From contig JARFRM010000288.1 in assembly GCA_029287235.1 (NCBI GenBank), forward strand, positions 59,891 to 123,890: a DNA stretch of 64,000 nt, in the 5' to 3' direction. Origin of the DNA: Thermoanaerobaculales bacterium. Lineage in GTDB: Bacteria; Acidobacteriota; Thermoanaerobaculia; Thermoanaerobaculales; Sulfomarinibacteraceae. The notes under the pieces were generated by a model. The model had not been told where the DNA came from. It saw nothing but the letters and a program-made list of their open reading frames with translations, and made no database searches. Made by a program: the position numbers and the translations under genes. The number at the start of each line of letters is the position of its first letter. Position 1 is the first letter of the stretch. Positions 8,164 through 17,598 of this stretch are shown one piece after another.

Positions 8164-9549
8164 CTACCACGGGGCATCAGCCTCGCGGTGGGACGTGTCC
8201 GCGTTCTCGAAACGGGTGAACTCGTGCTGGAAGACGAGATCGATGTCGCCGATGGGGCCGTTACGTTGCTTGGCGATGAGGAGCTCGGCCTTGCGGGGGT
8301 CCTCGACATCCCGGTCGTAGACCGATGGACGGATGATGAACATGACGACGTCGGCATCCTGTTCGATGCTCCCGCTCTCACGCAGATCCGACAATTGCGG
8401 CCGGTGATCGCCACCGCGACGCTCGGGCTGCCGGCTGAGCTGTGAGAGCACCAGCATCGGTACGCCGAGGTCTTTGGCGATCCCCTTGAGACCCCGCGAG
8501 ATGGCCGACACTTCCTCGTTTCTGCTGGGAAAGCGCGACCCGCCCGACATGAGCTGGAGATAATCCACCATGACCAGATCGAGTCCCTTATCCTGCTTGA
8601 GCCGGCGTGCCTTGGCCGAGAGCTCGAGCACCGTGATGCCCGGGGAGTCGTCGACCCAGATGTCGGCGTCCTGCAGCGCCTGGGCCGCCATTTCGAGCTT
8701 GGGCCAGTCCGACTTGGCGAGGTAACCCCCGGAAAGTCTTTTTTGGTCGACCCGACCCTCGGCCGAGAGCATGCGGCGAACCAGCTGTTCGGCCGACATC
8801 TCGAGGGAAAAGATGGCCACCTTCTTGTTGGTGCGGAGGGCGGCGTGGGTGCAGATGTTGACGCCGAGAGAGGTCTTCCCCATGGACGGGCGGGCGGCGA
8901 GGATGACCAGATCCTTGCTTTGGAAACCCGAAGTGAGCTCGTTGAGGCGAACAAAACCGGTGTCGAGTCCGGTGAGGGGCGAGTGCGATGACCGGCTCTC
9001 CTCGATATTCTGGAGCTCGGTTTCGGCGAGGCCGCGGATGTGCTGAAGACCGCCGGCGAGGGTGTCCTCGGCGATGTGGTAGACATCACGCTGCGCCGAC
9101 TCGACGGCCTCGCGAGCCTCTCCGTGATCCAGGGAGCAGGTGGTGAGGATCTTCTGCGCCGCGCCGATGAGCTGGCGTTTGATCGACTTGTCGTGGACGA
9201 TCTCACCATAGTGGGTGACATTGGCCACATCGGGCAACGCATCGACCATGGATGACAGATAGGCCGCCCCACCGACCCTCTCGAGCTGGCCCTGCTCGCG
9301 CAGGTGGTTGGTCACCGTCAGGAGATCCACCGCCTGACCGTGTTCCTGCAGGGCGATGCAGGTGGAGTAGATGAGGCGGTGGGCCTCGATGTAGAACTCG
9401 TCCTCGCGGACCTTCTCGAGGACCATGAGCAGCGCGTTGGGGTCGAGGAGGATGGCGCCGAGAACGGCGCGCTCGGCCTCGGGCTCGTACGGCAGGCGCT
9501 CGACCATCGGTGGGCCGGATCGGATCACGTCGGATGGGTTGCTGCTCAT
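8164..9549 (-). CDS. dnaB: Replicative DNA helicase DnaB
   Basis: Hexameric 5'-3' helicase of the replication fork. Its 461 aa have the N-terminal DnaG-interacting domain (YEPEAERAVLGAILLD), a linker, and the RecA-type domain with Walker A ARPSMGKTS (219-227), the DLVMVDYLQLM Walker B and LSQLSRQPE. The ATG at 9549 gives a normal N-terminus. The upstream 480 bp contain only repeats and low-complexity sequence. The C-terminus ends in DADAPW, with no sign of an intein. Confidence 0.97.
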   Translation of the reverse strand: MSSNPSDVIRSGPPMVERLPYEPEAERAVLGAILLDPNALLMVLEKVREDEFYIEAHRLIYSTCIALQEHGQAVDLLTVTNHLREQGQLERVGGAAYLSSMVDALPDVANVTHYGEIVHDKSIKRQLIGAAQKILTTCSLDHGEAREAVESAQRDVYHIAEDTLAGGLQHIRGLAETELQNIEESRSSHSPLTGLDTGFVRLNELTSGFQSKDLVILAARPSMGKTSLGVNICTHAALRTNKKVAIFSLEMSAEQLVRRMLSAEGRVDQKRLSGGYLAKSDWPKLEMAAQALQDADIWVDDSPGITVLELSAKARRLKQDKGLDLVMVDYLQLMSGGSRFPSRNEEVSAISRGLKGIAKDLGVPMLVLSQLSRQPERRGGDHRPQLSDLRESGSIEQDADVVMFIIRPSVYDRDVEDPRKAELLIAKQRNGPIGDIDLVFQHEFTRFENADTSHREADAPW

Positions 9550-9605
9550 GGGCCAACCATCCTACATCAACCGAATCGCGGTACGGGCCCGAACCGGTAT
9601 TCGTG

Positions 9606-9689
9606 TCCGTATCCGATCCCGATCCCGATCCCGATCCCGTATCCGATCCCGATCCCGTTCCCGATCCCGTTCCCGTTCCCGATCCCGGA
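9606..9689. repeat. Tandem hexamer array, 14 units of CCCGAT-like sequence
   Basis: Fourteen consecutive 6-bp units, mostly CCCGAT with variants TCCGTA, TCCGAT, CCCGTT and CCCGGA, between dnaB and aroB. The following bases to about 9725 drift away from the period (GCTATCGGGATCGCAGTCGC). No reading frame here is supported. Confidence 0.9.
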
Positions 9690-9725
9690 TGCCGGTCCAT
9701 CGCTATCGGGATCGCAGTCGCTATC

Positions 9726-10033
9726 GAACGAGAAGCGACCGGGAAAGCTGCCGGCAGCCCGATTCAGGCATGCGCCGTCGACGAGACGCCGATTGTCGCA
9801 GATGCCGTCGCCTGGATACCGATGAGGTGACCGACTTCGTGTTTGCGGCGATCTGCCAACCGCTCTGCGATGTTTTTGCAGTGCTACGGTCCTGATTTCT
9901 TGAATTCCCGTCAAGGAATTTCCTGCCACGCAAGTGTGCGATGGGATAACAATGCGATGGCCTTTGCGATGTTCTTGGCGTTCGTGGCGGTCTTTGCGGT
10001 GAACCTGCGACGCGACCTTGGCGCCTTTGCGGC
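9726..10033. repeat. dnaB-aroB spacer with CTTTGCGG word repeats
   Basis: I see no gene in these 308 bp. The right half (9950-10033) carries GATGGCCTTTGCGATGTTC and GGCGGTCTTTGCGGTGAA, matching the block at 6677-6726, plus GGCGCCTTTGCGG next to the aroB stop. The left half is unremarkable. Confidence 0.6.
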
Positions 10034-11110
10034 TCAACCCTTCTGTAGTTCCCGCAAAACCTCGACCGCCTCGGCGGTTTCGACCCGCTGATCGAGGACG
10101 ACCCCGTCATCGGTGGGGAGAACCCACGCGATCCCGTCGGCGTCGCGTTTCTTGTCCACCGCGATGTAGGAGCAGACCGCCCCGGCATCGAGATCGGCGA
10201 TGCCTGGGCGCTCGCCGAGCTTTCGGGAGGCGGTGCGAAGTTCCTTCTCGCCGTCGGCCGAGAGCAGTCCGTGTCGTCGCCCGAGGATCGCCGCGGCTTC
10301 GAGGCCCCACGCCACCGCCTCGCCGTGGAGAAATCGTTCGTAGCGGGTGGCCGCCTCGAGGGCGTGGCCCATGGTGTGGCCGAGGTTGAGAGCCTTGCGG
10401 CGGCCGGCTTCGCGCTCGTCTTCGGCGACGACCTCGGCCTTGATGGCTACCGACCGAGCGACGAGGGCCTCCCACGCCTGTGGAGACATCGAGTCGTAGC
10501 CCATCTCGATCGCCTCCGGCGCCAGGTCCAGAAGCGATCGGTCGTTGATCCATGCAGCCTTGACGACCTCGGCGAGACCTGCCCGGAGCTCGCGGGCGGG
10601 CAGAGTCGAGAGGGTGTTGGTGTCGGCGATGACCAGGCGGGGAGGCCAGAAGGCGCCGACCAGATTCTTGCCCTCCGGCAGGTTGACCCCGGTCTTGCCG
10701 CCGACGGCGGCGTCGACCATCCCGAGGAGGGTCGTGGGTGCGGCGATCCAGGCGATGCCGCGAAGATACGTGGCGGCGGCGAAGCCCACGGTGTCGGTGA
10801 TGATCCCGCCGCCGATCGCGAGCGCCGAACCACCGCGATCGAGACCGTTTCCGAGCCAGTGTCGGCAGGTTCTTTCGACGGTGGCCCAAGTCTTGTTGGT
10901 CTCGCCGCCGGGCAGCTCCAGGAGATCCAACCCGAGGGCGGCGGCCAGCTTCCGACCATGGAGCGGTCCCACCGTCGTGTCGGTGACGATGGAGCGGGGA
11001 AGGGCGAGATTCTCGCCGTTGAGAATCTCGCCCAGTCTCTCGAGGCCTCCGGGTCCCACAATCGTCCTGTAGTCGCCCCGTCCTGACTTGACGTCGAGAT
11101 TGGCAGTCAT
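10034..11110 (-). CDS. aroB: 3-dehydroquinate synthase AroB
   Basis: Second shikimate-pathway step: DAHP to 3-dehydroquinate, NAD- and metal-dependent, cytoplasmic. About 358 aa. Visible motifs are the glycine-rich AIGGGIITDTVGFAA, the PTTLLGMVDAAVGGKTGVN segment, and NLGHTMGHALE plus LHGEAVAWG, which carry metal-binding histidines. I use the ATG at 11110; an in-frame GTG at 11125 would add five residues. Neither has a strong ribosome site. aroC lies 8 kb away on the other strand, so the pathway genes are not in one operon. Confidence 0.95.
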   Translation of the reverse strand: MTANLDVKSGRGDYRTIVGPGGLERLGEILNGENLALPRSIVTDTTVGPLHGRKLAAALGLDLLELPGGETNKTWATVERTCRHWLGNGLDRGGSALAIGGGIITDTVGFAAATYLRGIAWIAAPTTLLGMVDAAVGGKTGVNLPEGKNLVGAFWPPRLVIADTNTLSTLPARELRAGLAEVVKAAWINDRSLLDLAPEAIEMGYDSMSPQAWEALVARSVAIKAEVVAEDEREAGRRKALNLGHTMGHALEAATRYERFLHGEAVAWGLEAAAILGRRHGLLSADGEKELRTASRKLGERPGIADLDAGAVCSYIAVDKKRDADGIAWVLPTDDGVVLDQRVETAEAVEVLRELQKG

Positions 11111-11157
11111 GGAGCCATGGTACACGGAGTGGTGGTCGATGGCGGGATCCGGGATTC

Positions 11158-11186
11158 TTGGTTCAATTGAGATCGGTTCTTATTTT
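11158..11186 (+). promoter_or_regulatory. Possible promoter of the C25 protease gene
   Basis: TTGGTT (11158-11163), a 17-bp spacer and TATTTT (11181-11186) in a locally AT-rich stretch of the divergent aroB/protease spacer. The hexamers are only partial matches to the sigma-70 consensus. Confidence 0.33.
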
Positions 11187-11252
11187 ATTGCTCTGTAAGG
11201 ACTTGAGTGGTACCGTCTGAGGGTTGGCGACGACGCTCCCCGGAGGATGTTG

Positions 11253-14200
11253 ATGAGAACTTCGATCAGGCTGGCGATGGTGGCGATGGTGGCGACTGTG
11301 GTTTTCGGTGGATCGATTCCGGTGGGCGCTTCCGAGGTGATCACGCTCAACCCGGCGACGACCGGTCTCGTTTTCGAAGTCGGCGAGGACGAGATCCTCC
11401 ACCTTCGGGTCTCCGAAGTGCGGCTTGATCACATCGAAATCGGCGGCGCCGACTGGACGATCGTTCAAGTGCCCGGTGGCCACAATTTGATGGATCGAGG
11501 CCTCCCGTCGTTGCCGTATTTGAGCAGCGAGTACCTTCTGGATCGGACCGGCGGTATCGAAGTCGAGCTGGTCAGCCTCAAGCTCCGTGAGATCGACCTC
11601 GGCGCCCGTGGCATGGACGGTGTCGCGCCCTCCAAGGGGCATTTCGATCGGAACGTCGATCCAGAAAGCGTGCCCTGGACCTTTGACGACAAGGTCTACC
11701 AAGGAGCCGCGAGGTACCCGAGGGAGGATGTGTGGGTTGATGGGCCCCACATCGCGGGGCCCCTGCGCGGTCAGACTCTGCGATTCCCCCTGGCCCATTG
11801 GCGTCCCGATACCAATACCCTCTCGGTGGTCGAGGAAGCGTGGTTCCGGGTGGTTGATCTGACCAACGCCGGCAACCCGCGGGTCGGACCGGACCGTCCG
11901 CTAACCGGGCTCTTCGAAGCGTCCGCACGACTCCACGCCGTCAACTACGAGTCCTTCCGCGGCCGGACCTTGTCGTTTGTCGAGACTGGACGGCTGTTGA
12001 TCATTGCCGATCCCGACTTTCTCGACGAAATCGCACCGCTGGCCGAGTGGGAGACCTTGGTCGGCTATCCGACCACCGTCGTGTCCACCGCGGTGACCGG
12101 AAACACCACGACCTCGATCAAGGCCTTTATTCAATCGGTTTACGACGAGCCCGAAGGGTTGGCCTGGATCATCCTGGTGGGGGACTCACCACAGATTCCG
12201 ACTTTGACCGGGGTTCACAGCCAACATTCGCCGTGTGATGCCTGCTACACCAGGCTCGAGGGTGCTGACAACCGGGCGGACGCCGCGATCTCCCGGATCT
12301 CCGCCGTGGATGGGGACCAGGTGACGGTTCAGGTGTCGAAGATCCTTGCGTACGAGCAACAGCCGGACATCGGATCGGCCGGCGCCTGGTATCAGGCGGG
12401 GTTCGGGATCGGGTCGGATGACACGGGAGGAACCGGGCTGGCGGACTGGGAACGGATCGAGCTGCTGCGCGGTGATCTCATGGAACCCGTCTACACCTAC
12501 ACCGAGTTCGACCAGATCTATCACTCAAGCGCCACCGCGGGTCAGGTGTCCACCGCGGTCAATGAGGGCCGGAGCATGGGCCTCTACATCGGCCACGGTT
12601 CGAGCAGCGGATGGGTCACCACGGGTTTCAACACCACCAGCGCACACAATCTGACCAACGCCGAAATGTTGCCGACTATCTGGTCGGTGGCGTGCAACAA
12701 CGGCGAGTTCACCGTCACCGAGTGCTTCGCGGAGGCGTGGCTGCGCAGCGATGCCGGCGGCGCGGTCAGCTTCGAGGGCGGCACAACCACCGAGTCATGG
12801 GTGCCTCCCTGCGATGCCCAGCGCGCCATCGTCGATGCGCTGCGGCTCGAGACCGCCTTCACCACGGGTGGGCAGCACATGGCGGGCAAACAGGGCGTCA
12901 TGGATCTCCATGGCGATAGCAACTCCTCGGAGGGCAACAAGTGGGTGGAGCAGTCGGCACTCTTCGGCTCGTGCACGACCTGGATGCGCACCCTGCCGGC
13001 GGTCAGCCCGGACGAACCCGACGATTTCAGCTCGGCAGGTGGCGTCGTTTCGCTCACCGTGAAAGTGGGTGGAGCCCCTCTCGCCAAGGCCGGTGCCGCC
13101 ATCGTTTCGTTCTACGATTCAACCGGAGGGGTCGATGTCGTGGGTTCGGGCCTGATCGACGACAACGGCGTGGTGACGGCCACCGTGACGGGAGACCCGA
13201 CCCACTGTCACATTCACGGCCAGAATCTGATCCCGACCTCCTTCGAGCTCGGCGCCCGCGAGGCCGGTCGGATCTCCCTCGACGGTGCGGCCTACGCCTG
13301 CGCCGACACGGTCACCCTGCGGGTGGCCGACAGCAACATCCCCGGTTCGAGCCCGGGAACCATCGACACGACGACCGCCGAGCTGGCGACGGGCGGCGCG
13401 ACGCACACGGTGACGCTCACCGAGGTGGCCGCCGACCGCGACATCTTTGTCGGCACCGCGGTCCTCGGGACCGATCTCGCCGTCGGCAACGGCGACACCC
13501 TCGTTGCCACCTACATCGACGCGGATGATGGCGATGGCGGCGTGAACATCTCGCGAACCGCAGACGCGGGGGTTGACTGTTTGGGTCCGGTCATTACCGA
13601 CATCCAGGCGACGGCCGTTGAGTCGTCGGTCAGCTTCAGTTACACAACCGACGAACCGGGCACCACGGTCGTGGTCTACGGGGAGACCGCACCGCCGAGC
13701 TCCGTCGTCAGCGACGACACCTTGACGACCGATCACCAGATCACCATCGACGGTGTTTCGCCGTGTACGACCTACCTCTTCGAAGTCCGATCCGCCGACG
13801 CGCTGAACAATCTGACCAGCGACAGCAACGGTGGCGCTTTCCACCGGGTGGACACGGCCGGCTGGGCGAGCTTCTTCAGCGAGACTTTTGACTCCGACCC
13901 GGGTTGGACCATCGACAACGGCAGCTTCTCGACGACCGGATGGGCATTCGGCGAGCCCACCGGATCCGGTCAGGACAACTACGGCGGGCCCGATCCGACG
14001 GCCGGTTTCACGGGCGTCGATGTCTACGGCGTCAACCTCGAAGGCGACGCGCCGGCAAACGTTGGTGACAACGAGATCAAGCTCACGACGCCGGTGATCG
14101 ATCTGTCCGCGGCGACCTCGGTCCGGCTTCGCTTCCGGCGCTGGCTGGGTGTCGAGCAGAACATCTACGATCACGCGCGGGTTCGGTTGTCCCTTGACGG

Positions 14201-14483
14201 TGGCAACAGCTGGCAGGCGGCCTGGGAGAACGGCAGCACAACCATTGATGATCAGGCGTGGATCGAGCAGGTCATCGAACTTCCGCAGGCGGTCGGCCAG
14301 AACCAGGTACGGATCCAATGGACCTACGGGTCGGCGGATGGCCTCTGGAACTACTGTGGCTGGAACATCGACGATGTCGTCGTCGAGGGCGGCGTGCCCT
14401 GCGGCACTGTGAGCCCGCTCTTCGCCGATGGCTTTGAAATCGGCAGCTGCGGGATGTGGAGCACTGTCGTCGGCGAGAACTGA
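11253..14483 (+). CDS. Secreted gingipain-type (C25) cysteine protease with C-terminal GFE tail
   Basis: Exported peptidase of 1076 aa. A signal peptide (MRTSIRLAMVAMVATVVFGG) is followed by a C25-type propeptide to about residue 235. The caspase-like catalytic domain follows, with LIIADPDFLD, IILVGDSPQIPT, the catalytic His448 in YIGHGSS and Cys481 in SVACNNGEF. After about 590 come Ig-like or fibronectin-like modules (PEDE-poor, Thr/Asp-rich), then a jelly-roll-like domain (FSETFDSDPGWTIDNG) and a final SPLFADGFEIGSCGMW tail. GGAGG at 11242-11246 fits the ATG at 11253 better than the one at 11247. It is convergent with the TonB-type receptor. Cargo specificity is unknown. The tail resembles the end of the protein at 27942-28505. 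Confidence 0.88.
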   Translation: MRTSIRLAMVAMVATVVFGGSIPVGASEVITLNPATTGLVFEVGEDEILHLRVSEVRLDHIEIGGADWTIVQVPGGHNLMDRGLPSLPYLSSEYLLDRTGGIEVELVSLKLREIDLGARGMDGVAPSKGHFDRNVDPESVPWTFDDKVYQGAARYPREDVWVDGPHIAGPLRGQTLRFPLAHWRPDTNTLSVVEEAWFRVVDLTNAGNPRVGPDRPLTGLFEASARLHAVNYESFRGRTLSFVETGRLLIIADPDFLDEIAPLAEWETLVGYPTTVVSTAVTGNTTTSIKAFIQSVYDEPEGLAWIILVGDSPQIPTLTGVHSQHSPCDACYTRLEGADNRADAAISRISAVDGDQVTVQVSKILAYEQQPDIGSAGAWYQAGFGIGSDDTGGTGLADWERIELLRGDLMEPVYTYTEFDQIYHSSATAGQVSTAVNEGRSMGLYIGHGSSSGWVTTGFNTTSAHNLTNAEMLPTIWSVACNNGEFTVTECFAEAWLRSDAGGAVSFEGGTTTESWVPPCDAQRAIVDALRLETAFTTGGQHMAGKQGVMDLHGDSNSSEGNKWVEQSALFGSCTTWMRTLPAVSPDEPDDFSSAGGVVSLTVKVGGAPLAKAGAAIVSFYDSTGGVDVVGSGLIDDNGVVTATVTGDPTHCHIHGQNLIPTSFELGAREAGRISLDGAAYACADTVTLRVADSNIPGSSPGTIDTTTAELATGGATHTVTLTEVAADRDIFVGTAVLGTDLAVGNGDTLVATYIDADDGDGGVNISRTADAGVDCLGPVITDIQATAVESSVSFSYTTDEPGTTVVVYGETAPPSSVVSDDTLTTDHQITIDGVSPCTTYLFEVRSADALNNLTSDSNGGAFHRVDTAGWASFFSETFDSDPGWTIDNGSFSTTGWAFGEPTGSGQDNYGGPDPTAGFTGVDVYGVNLEGDAPANVGDNEIKLTTPVIDLSAATSVRLRFRRWLGVEQNIYDHARVRLSLDGGNSWQAAWENGSTTIDDQAWIEQVIELPQAVGQNQVRIQWTYGSADGLWNYCGWNIDDVVVEGGVPCGTVSPLFADGFEIGSCGMWSTVVGEN

Positions 14484-14584
14484 GCGCGCGAGCGGCGGCC
14501 TCCTTCCGAACTGGAACAGATGCACCGGATCGTTTTGCCGCGAGGGTCGCCACGGGAACGGGCACGGACGTTGGCGCTTCCAAC

Positions 14585-14612
14585 AAAAGGGGCCCCGCGA
14601 GGGGCCCCTTTT
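14585..14612. terminator. Bidirectional rho-independent terminator
   Basis: AAAAGGGGCCCC (14585-14596), GCGA tetraloop, GGGGCCCCTTTT (14601-14612): a perfect 12-bp stem with A-tract and T-tract, so it can serve both the plus-strand protease gene and the minus-strand receptor gene. Confidence 0.9.
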
Positions 14613-14634
14613 GGGTTGATGATGAATACGTTCT

Positions 14635-17538
14635 TTAGAACCGGAACTTGGCGCCGACCTGGTAGGTTCGCGGGGTGCCTGGAAGATTGTTCGCGCCGAA
14701 GTCATCGTCGAAGTAGTCGAACTCGTCGGTGAGCCAGTTGGAGGCGTCGAAGAGGTTGAAGACCTCGGCGATGAGCTCGAGCTGCATCCGTTTGCCGAGG
14801 TTGGCGGTCCAGCTCAGACGGAGATCGAAGGTGGTGAAGTTGGGCTGCCTTTCGGTGTTGCGGTCGAAGAGTTCGAAAACACCGGGGGCGACCTCGACCA
14901 TGGCGGTCTCGTTGCGGTAGCCGTCACCGTTGTTGTCGTCGGGATCCTCGGCCGAGTACGGGTAGCCGCTCCGCCGGGTGTAGATGCCCGAGACGAGGAA
15001 GTTGGCGGGAAGCTGCCAACCGAAGGAGGTCACGAACTTGTGGCGGGCGTCGAAGTTCGAGTAACCCCAGCTGTAGGAAAGATCGAACTGATCCTGGGGG
15101 AAGTCGCTGGACGACGACACCGAACGCTCGTTGGAGTCGTGGTCCTTGGAGCTCGACCAGGTGTAGGAGAAATCGATGAACCAGTTGTCGGCGAAGCGCT
15201 TGCGACCGTGAAGGATAACCGCGCGGTACTCCTGGTCTGCATCCGAGAAGAACTGGATGATCTGATCGAAGTCGTCGTAGACATCGCCATCGACATAGGT
15301 CGGGCGACCGTCGGGGGTGGTTCCGCCATCGGGACGGATGTTCTGGTCCCACTTGCGCTGGAGCTTCTTGGTGTCCTGCCAGATCGCGCTGATCCCGAGG
15401 GAGAAGTTGCGGACGATCTCGCGCTCGTAGCCGAGGGACATGCGAAGGGTCTCGGGGTTCTCGAAGGACGGGTCGTAGACGAAGATGTCGGGTCGGACCG
15501 CGTCTCCGGCATCCGAAGGCGAGTTCCAGGTGTTGGGAAAATCAGGACAGACGCCGGGGTTGTCGAAGCAACGCACCGAGTAGCGGACCACGCGGATGCC
15601 GTTGGTGAGCATGGCGTTGGCGTCGAGCAGGGTCGGGGTGTTGTCGTAGAACATCCCAATGCCGCCTCGAAGCACCGATTTGCCGTCGCCTCCGATGTCC
15701 CAGGCAAAGCCGACCCGGGGCGCGAAGTTGTTGGAGTCGTTGGGGATCTGACCGGTGAGCGGATAGAGCGGGTTGGTCTCTTTGGGTTTGTCGTGCTGCT
15801 GGAACTCGTAGCGCAGACCATAGGTCAGGGTGAAGTTCGGCGCCGCCCGCCACTCGTCCTGGAAGTAGGCCGCATAGTAGTTGTTGGTGAACTTCACCGC
15901 ACCGTCGTAGTCGGAGAAGCTCTGGGTGTAGCTGAACGGCGTGCCGCCGTCGAGGAAACCCTCGTCATCGCCTTCCCACTCGTTGTAGGAGTAGGAACCA
16001 CCGCCATAGCGGAAGAAGCCGTCGTCAAAGCTGACGAAATCGAGATTGACGCCGAACTTGAAGGTGTGTTGGCCTTTGTAGAAGGTCAGATTGTCGATGA
16101 GCTGGATCCGATTCTCATCCAGAAAGTTGGGCAGGAACTGGTTCTGGCCCCAGTTGGCGCGGAAACGGAAGATCCCGACTTCCGGGATATCGGTGTTGTT
16201 GGCGCCGCGCGGGCGCTCTTCCACCGACCACTGGAGATATGCCTCGTTGAACATGGAGTCGGTGAAGACCGAGTTGAGGGTGCCGACCAGCGAGTTGAAG
16301 CTGTTCTCCTCGAGCCCGTTGTTGGAACGACCGGTGTTGGAGAACGTGGAGGTGAGGTTTTTGCCTTCCTGGGTGGAATAGTTGTCGCGAATGGTCAGCA
16401 GGTGGTTGTCGCTGAGCTGCCAGTCGAGCTTGATGAGGAAGACCAGCGCGTCGTTGGTGGTCGGGATCTCACCGAAGTCTGACTGGGTGGTCTGGCCGCC
16501 GGTCTCGGTCGCGAAGTCGAGACCTGTAAGTGCTTCCCAGTCGGCCGTCCGGTCAAAGGGGAAATCGCGGAACTGGACAAAGTACGGGATCTCGAAGTCC
16601 TGCGCATCCACCGAGGTGAAGAAGTGCAGCTTGTCACGGACGATCGGTCCGCCGAGGGCGAAACCGTACTGGAGTTGCGATTGCTCGGTCGGGTCGCGAG
16701 GATCGACCTGGTCGTTGCCGGCGGTGCTGCCGACCATGGAGTCGTTGGTGTAGTAGGTCCAGAGCTCACCGCGGAAGCTGTTGGTGCCCGACTTTGTGAT
16801 GGCGTTGATCACCGCACCCGAAGAGCTGAACTGGGTGCCATAGTCGGATTTGATGACCTGGAGCTCTTTGATGGCTGCCTGCGAGAAGGTGAAGGGCGGG
16901 CGGGTGCCGCCGCGCTCCTCACCAAAGAAGCTCGACTGGTTGTTGGCGCCGTCGATGTTGAACGAGTTCTGGATCGCGCGGGCGCCGACGTTCAGGCCGC
17001 CACGGGCGCCCTGAACGGCATCGGTGTCACCATAGGTGGCACCCGGGGTCAGCAGTGCGAAGTCGGTGAAGTCGCGGCCCTGCAGGGGCAGGTTGGCGAT
17101 CTGCTCATCGCTGACTTTCGCCGACGCGTTGGGGTTCGTGGTCTCCACCACCGGAGCTTCGGCAGTGACGACGATCTCCTCCTCGACGGCGGAGAGCTCG
17201 AGGGCGAAGTCGATCCGGACCGATGAGCCCAGACCGATGCTGATACCGCGATAGATGGAGGTTTTGAACCCGGCCAGGGTGGATTTGATCTCGTACGCGC
17301 CCACCGGGATCAGGGTGAGGCGGTAGAAACCGCTCCCGTCCGAGACCGCCCGCCGGGTGAAACCGGTCTCCGTGTTCTTGATCTCGATGGTGGCGCCCGG
17401 CATGATCGCTCCATTGGGGTCGGTCACGGTACCGAAGAGCTGACCCGTTGAAGAGTCCGACTGCGCCAAGAGGGTTTGAGGCGCCAGCGCGACGAGCGCC
17501 AACACCAAGAGTCCGCCGATAAATCGATGACCTTTCAT
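14635..17538 (-). CDS. Oar-like TonB-dependent receptor with carboxypeptidase regulatory domain
   Basis: Outer-membrane beta-barrel of 967 aa. Signal peptide (LVLALVALAPQTLLAQ), then a carboxypeptidase-regulatory-like beta-sandwich (GQLFGTVTDPNGAIMPGATI), a plug region (LPLQGRDFTDFALLTPGA, SFNIDGANNQ, VIKSDYGTQFSSSGAVINAI) and a long barrel ending in YQVGAKFRF with a terminal Phe, the usual signal for BAM insertion. I see no clear TonB box. Such Oar/CarbopepD-type receptors are greatly expanded in Acidobacteriota; the ligand cannot be read from sequence. GGAAGGGAG lies upstream of the ATG. It follows the nucleotidase gene by 60 bp on the same strand, so joint transcription is possible. Confidence 0.92.
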   Translation of the reverse strand: MKGHRFIGGLLVLALVALAPQTLLAQSDSSTGQLFGTVTDPNGAIMPGATIEIKNTETGFTRRAVSDGSGFYRLTLIPVGAYEIKSTLAGFKTSIYRGISIGLGSSVRIDFALELSAVEEEIVVTAEAPVVETTNPNASAKVSDEQIANLPLQGRDFTDFALLTPGATYGDTDAVQGARGGLNVGARAIQNSFNIDGANNQSSFFGEERGGTRPPFTFSQAAIKELQVIKSDYGTQFSSSGAVINAITKSGTNSFRGELWTYYTNDSMVGSTAGNDQVDPRDPTEQSQLQYGFALGGPIVRDKLHFFTSVDAQDFEIPYFVQFRDFPFDRTADWEALTGLDFATETGGQTTQSDFGEIPTTNDALVFLIKLDWQLSDNHLLTIRDNYSTQEGKNLTSTFSNTGRSNNGLEENSFNSLVGTLNSVFTDSMFNEAYLQWSVEERPRGANNTDIPEVGIFRFRANWGQNQFLPNFLDENRIQLIDNLTFYKGQHTFKFGVNLDFVSFDDGFFRYGGGSYSYNEWEGDDEGFLDGGTPFSYTQSFSDYDGAVKFTNNYYAAYFQDEWRAAPNFTLTYGLRYEFQQHDKPKETNPLYPLTGQIPNDSNNFAPRVGFAWDIGGDGKSVLRGGIGMFYDNTPTLLDANAMLTNGIRVVRYSVRCFDNPGVCPDFPNTWNSPSDAGDAVRPDIFVYDPSFENPETLRMSLGYEREIVRNFSLGISAIWQDTKKLQRKWDQNIRPDGGTTPDGRPTYVDGDVYDDFDQIIQFFSDADQEYRAVILHGRKRFADNWFIDFSYTWSSSKDHDSNERSVSSSSDFPQDQFDLSYSWGYSNFDARHKFVTSFGWQLPANFLVSGIYTRRSGYPYSAEDPDDNNGDGYRNETAMVEVAPGVFELFDRNTERQPNFTTFDLRLSWTANLGKRMQLELIAEVFNLFDASNWLTDEFDYFDDDFGANNLPGTPRTYQVGAKFRF

Positions 17539-17598
17539 TCCACACTCCCTTCCTTCCTACCTATATGAAAACCCGTGAAAAAATCTTCGGCGCCCACG

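Noticed and set aside
7638-9272. 544-codon frame across dnaB and radA in another phase
   Set aside because: Arg/Ser/Pro-rich low-complexity translation over two certain genes.
9606-9689. CRISPR array
   Set aside because: Units are 6 bp with no spacers and no cas genes nearby.
13119-14705. 528-codon frame antisense to the C25 protease
   Set aside because: Shadow of the plus-strand gene; it also crosses the bidirectional terminator.
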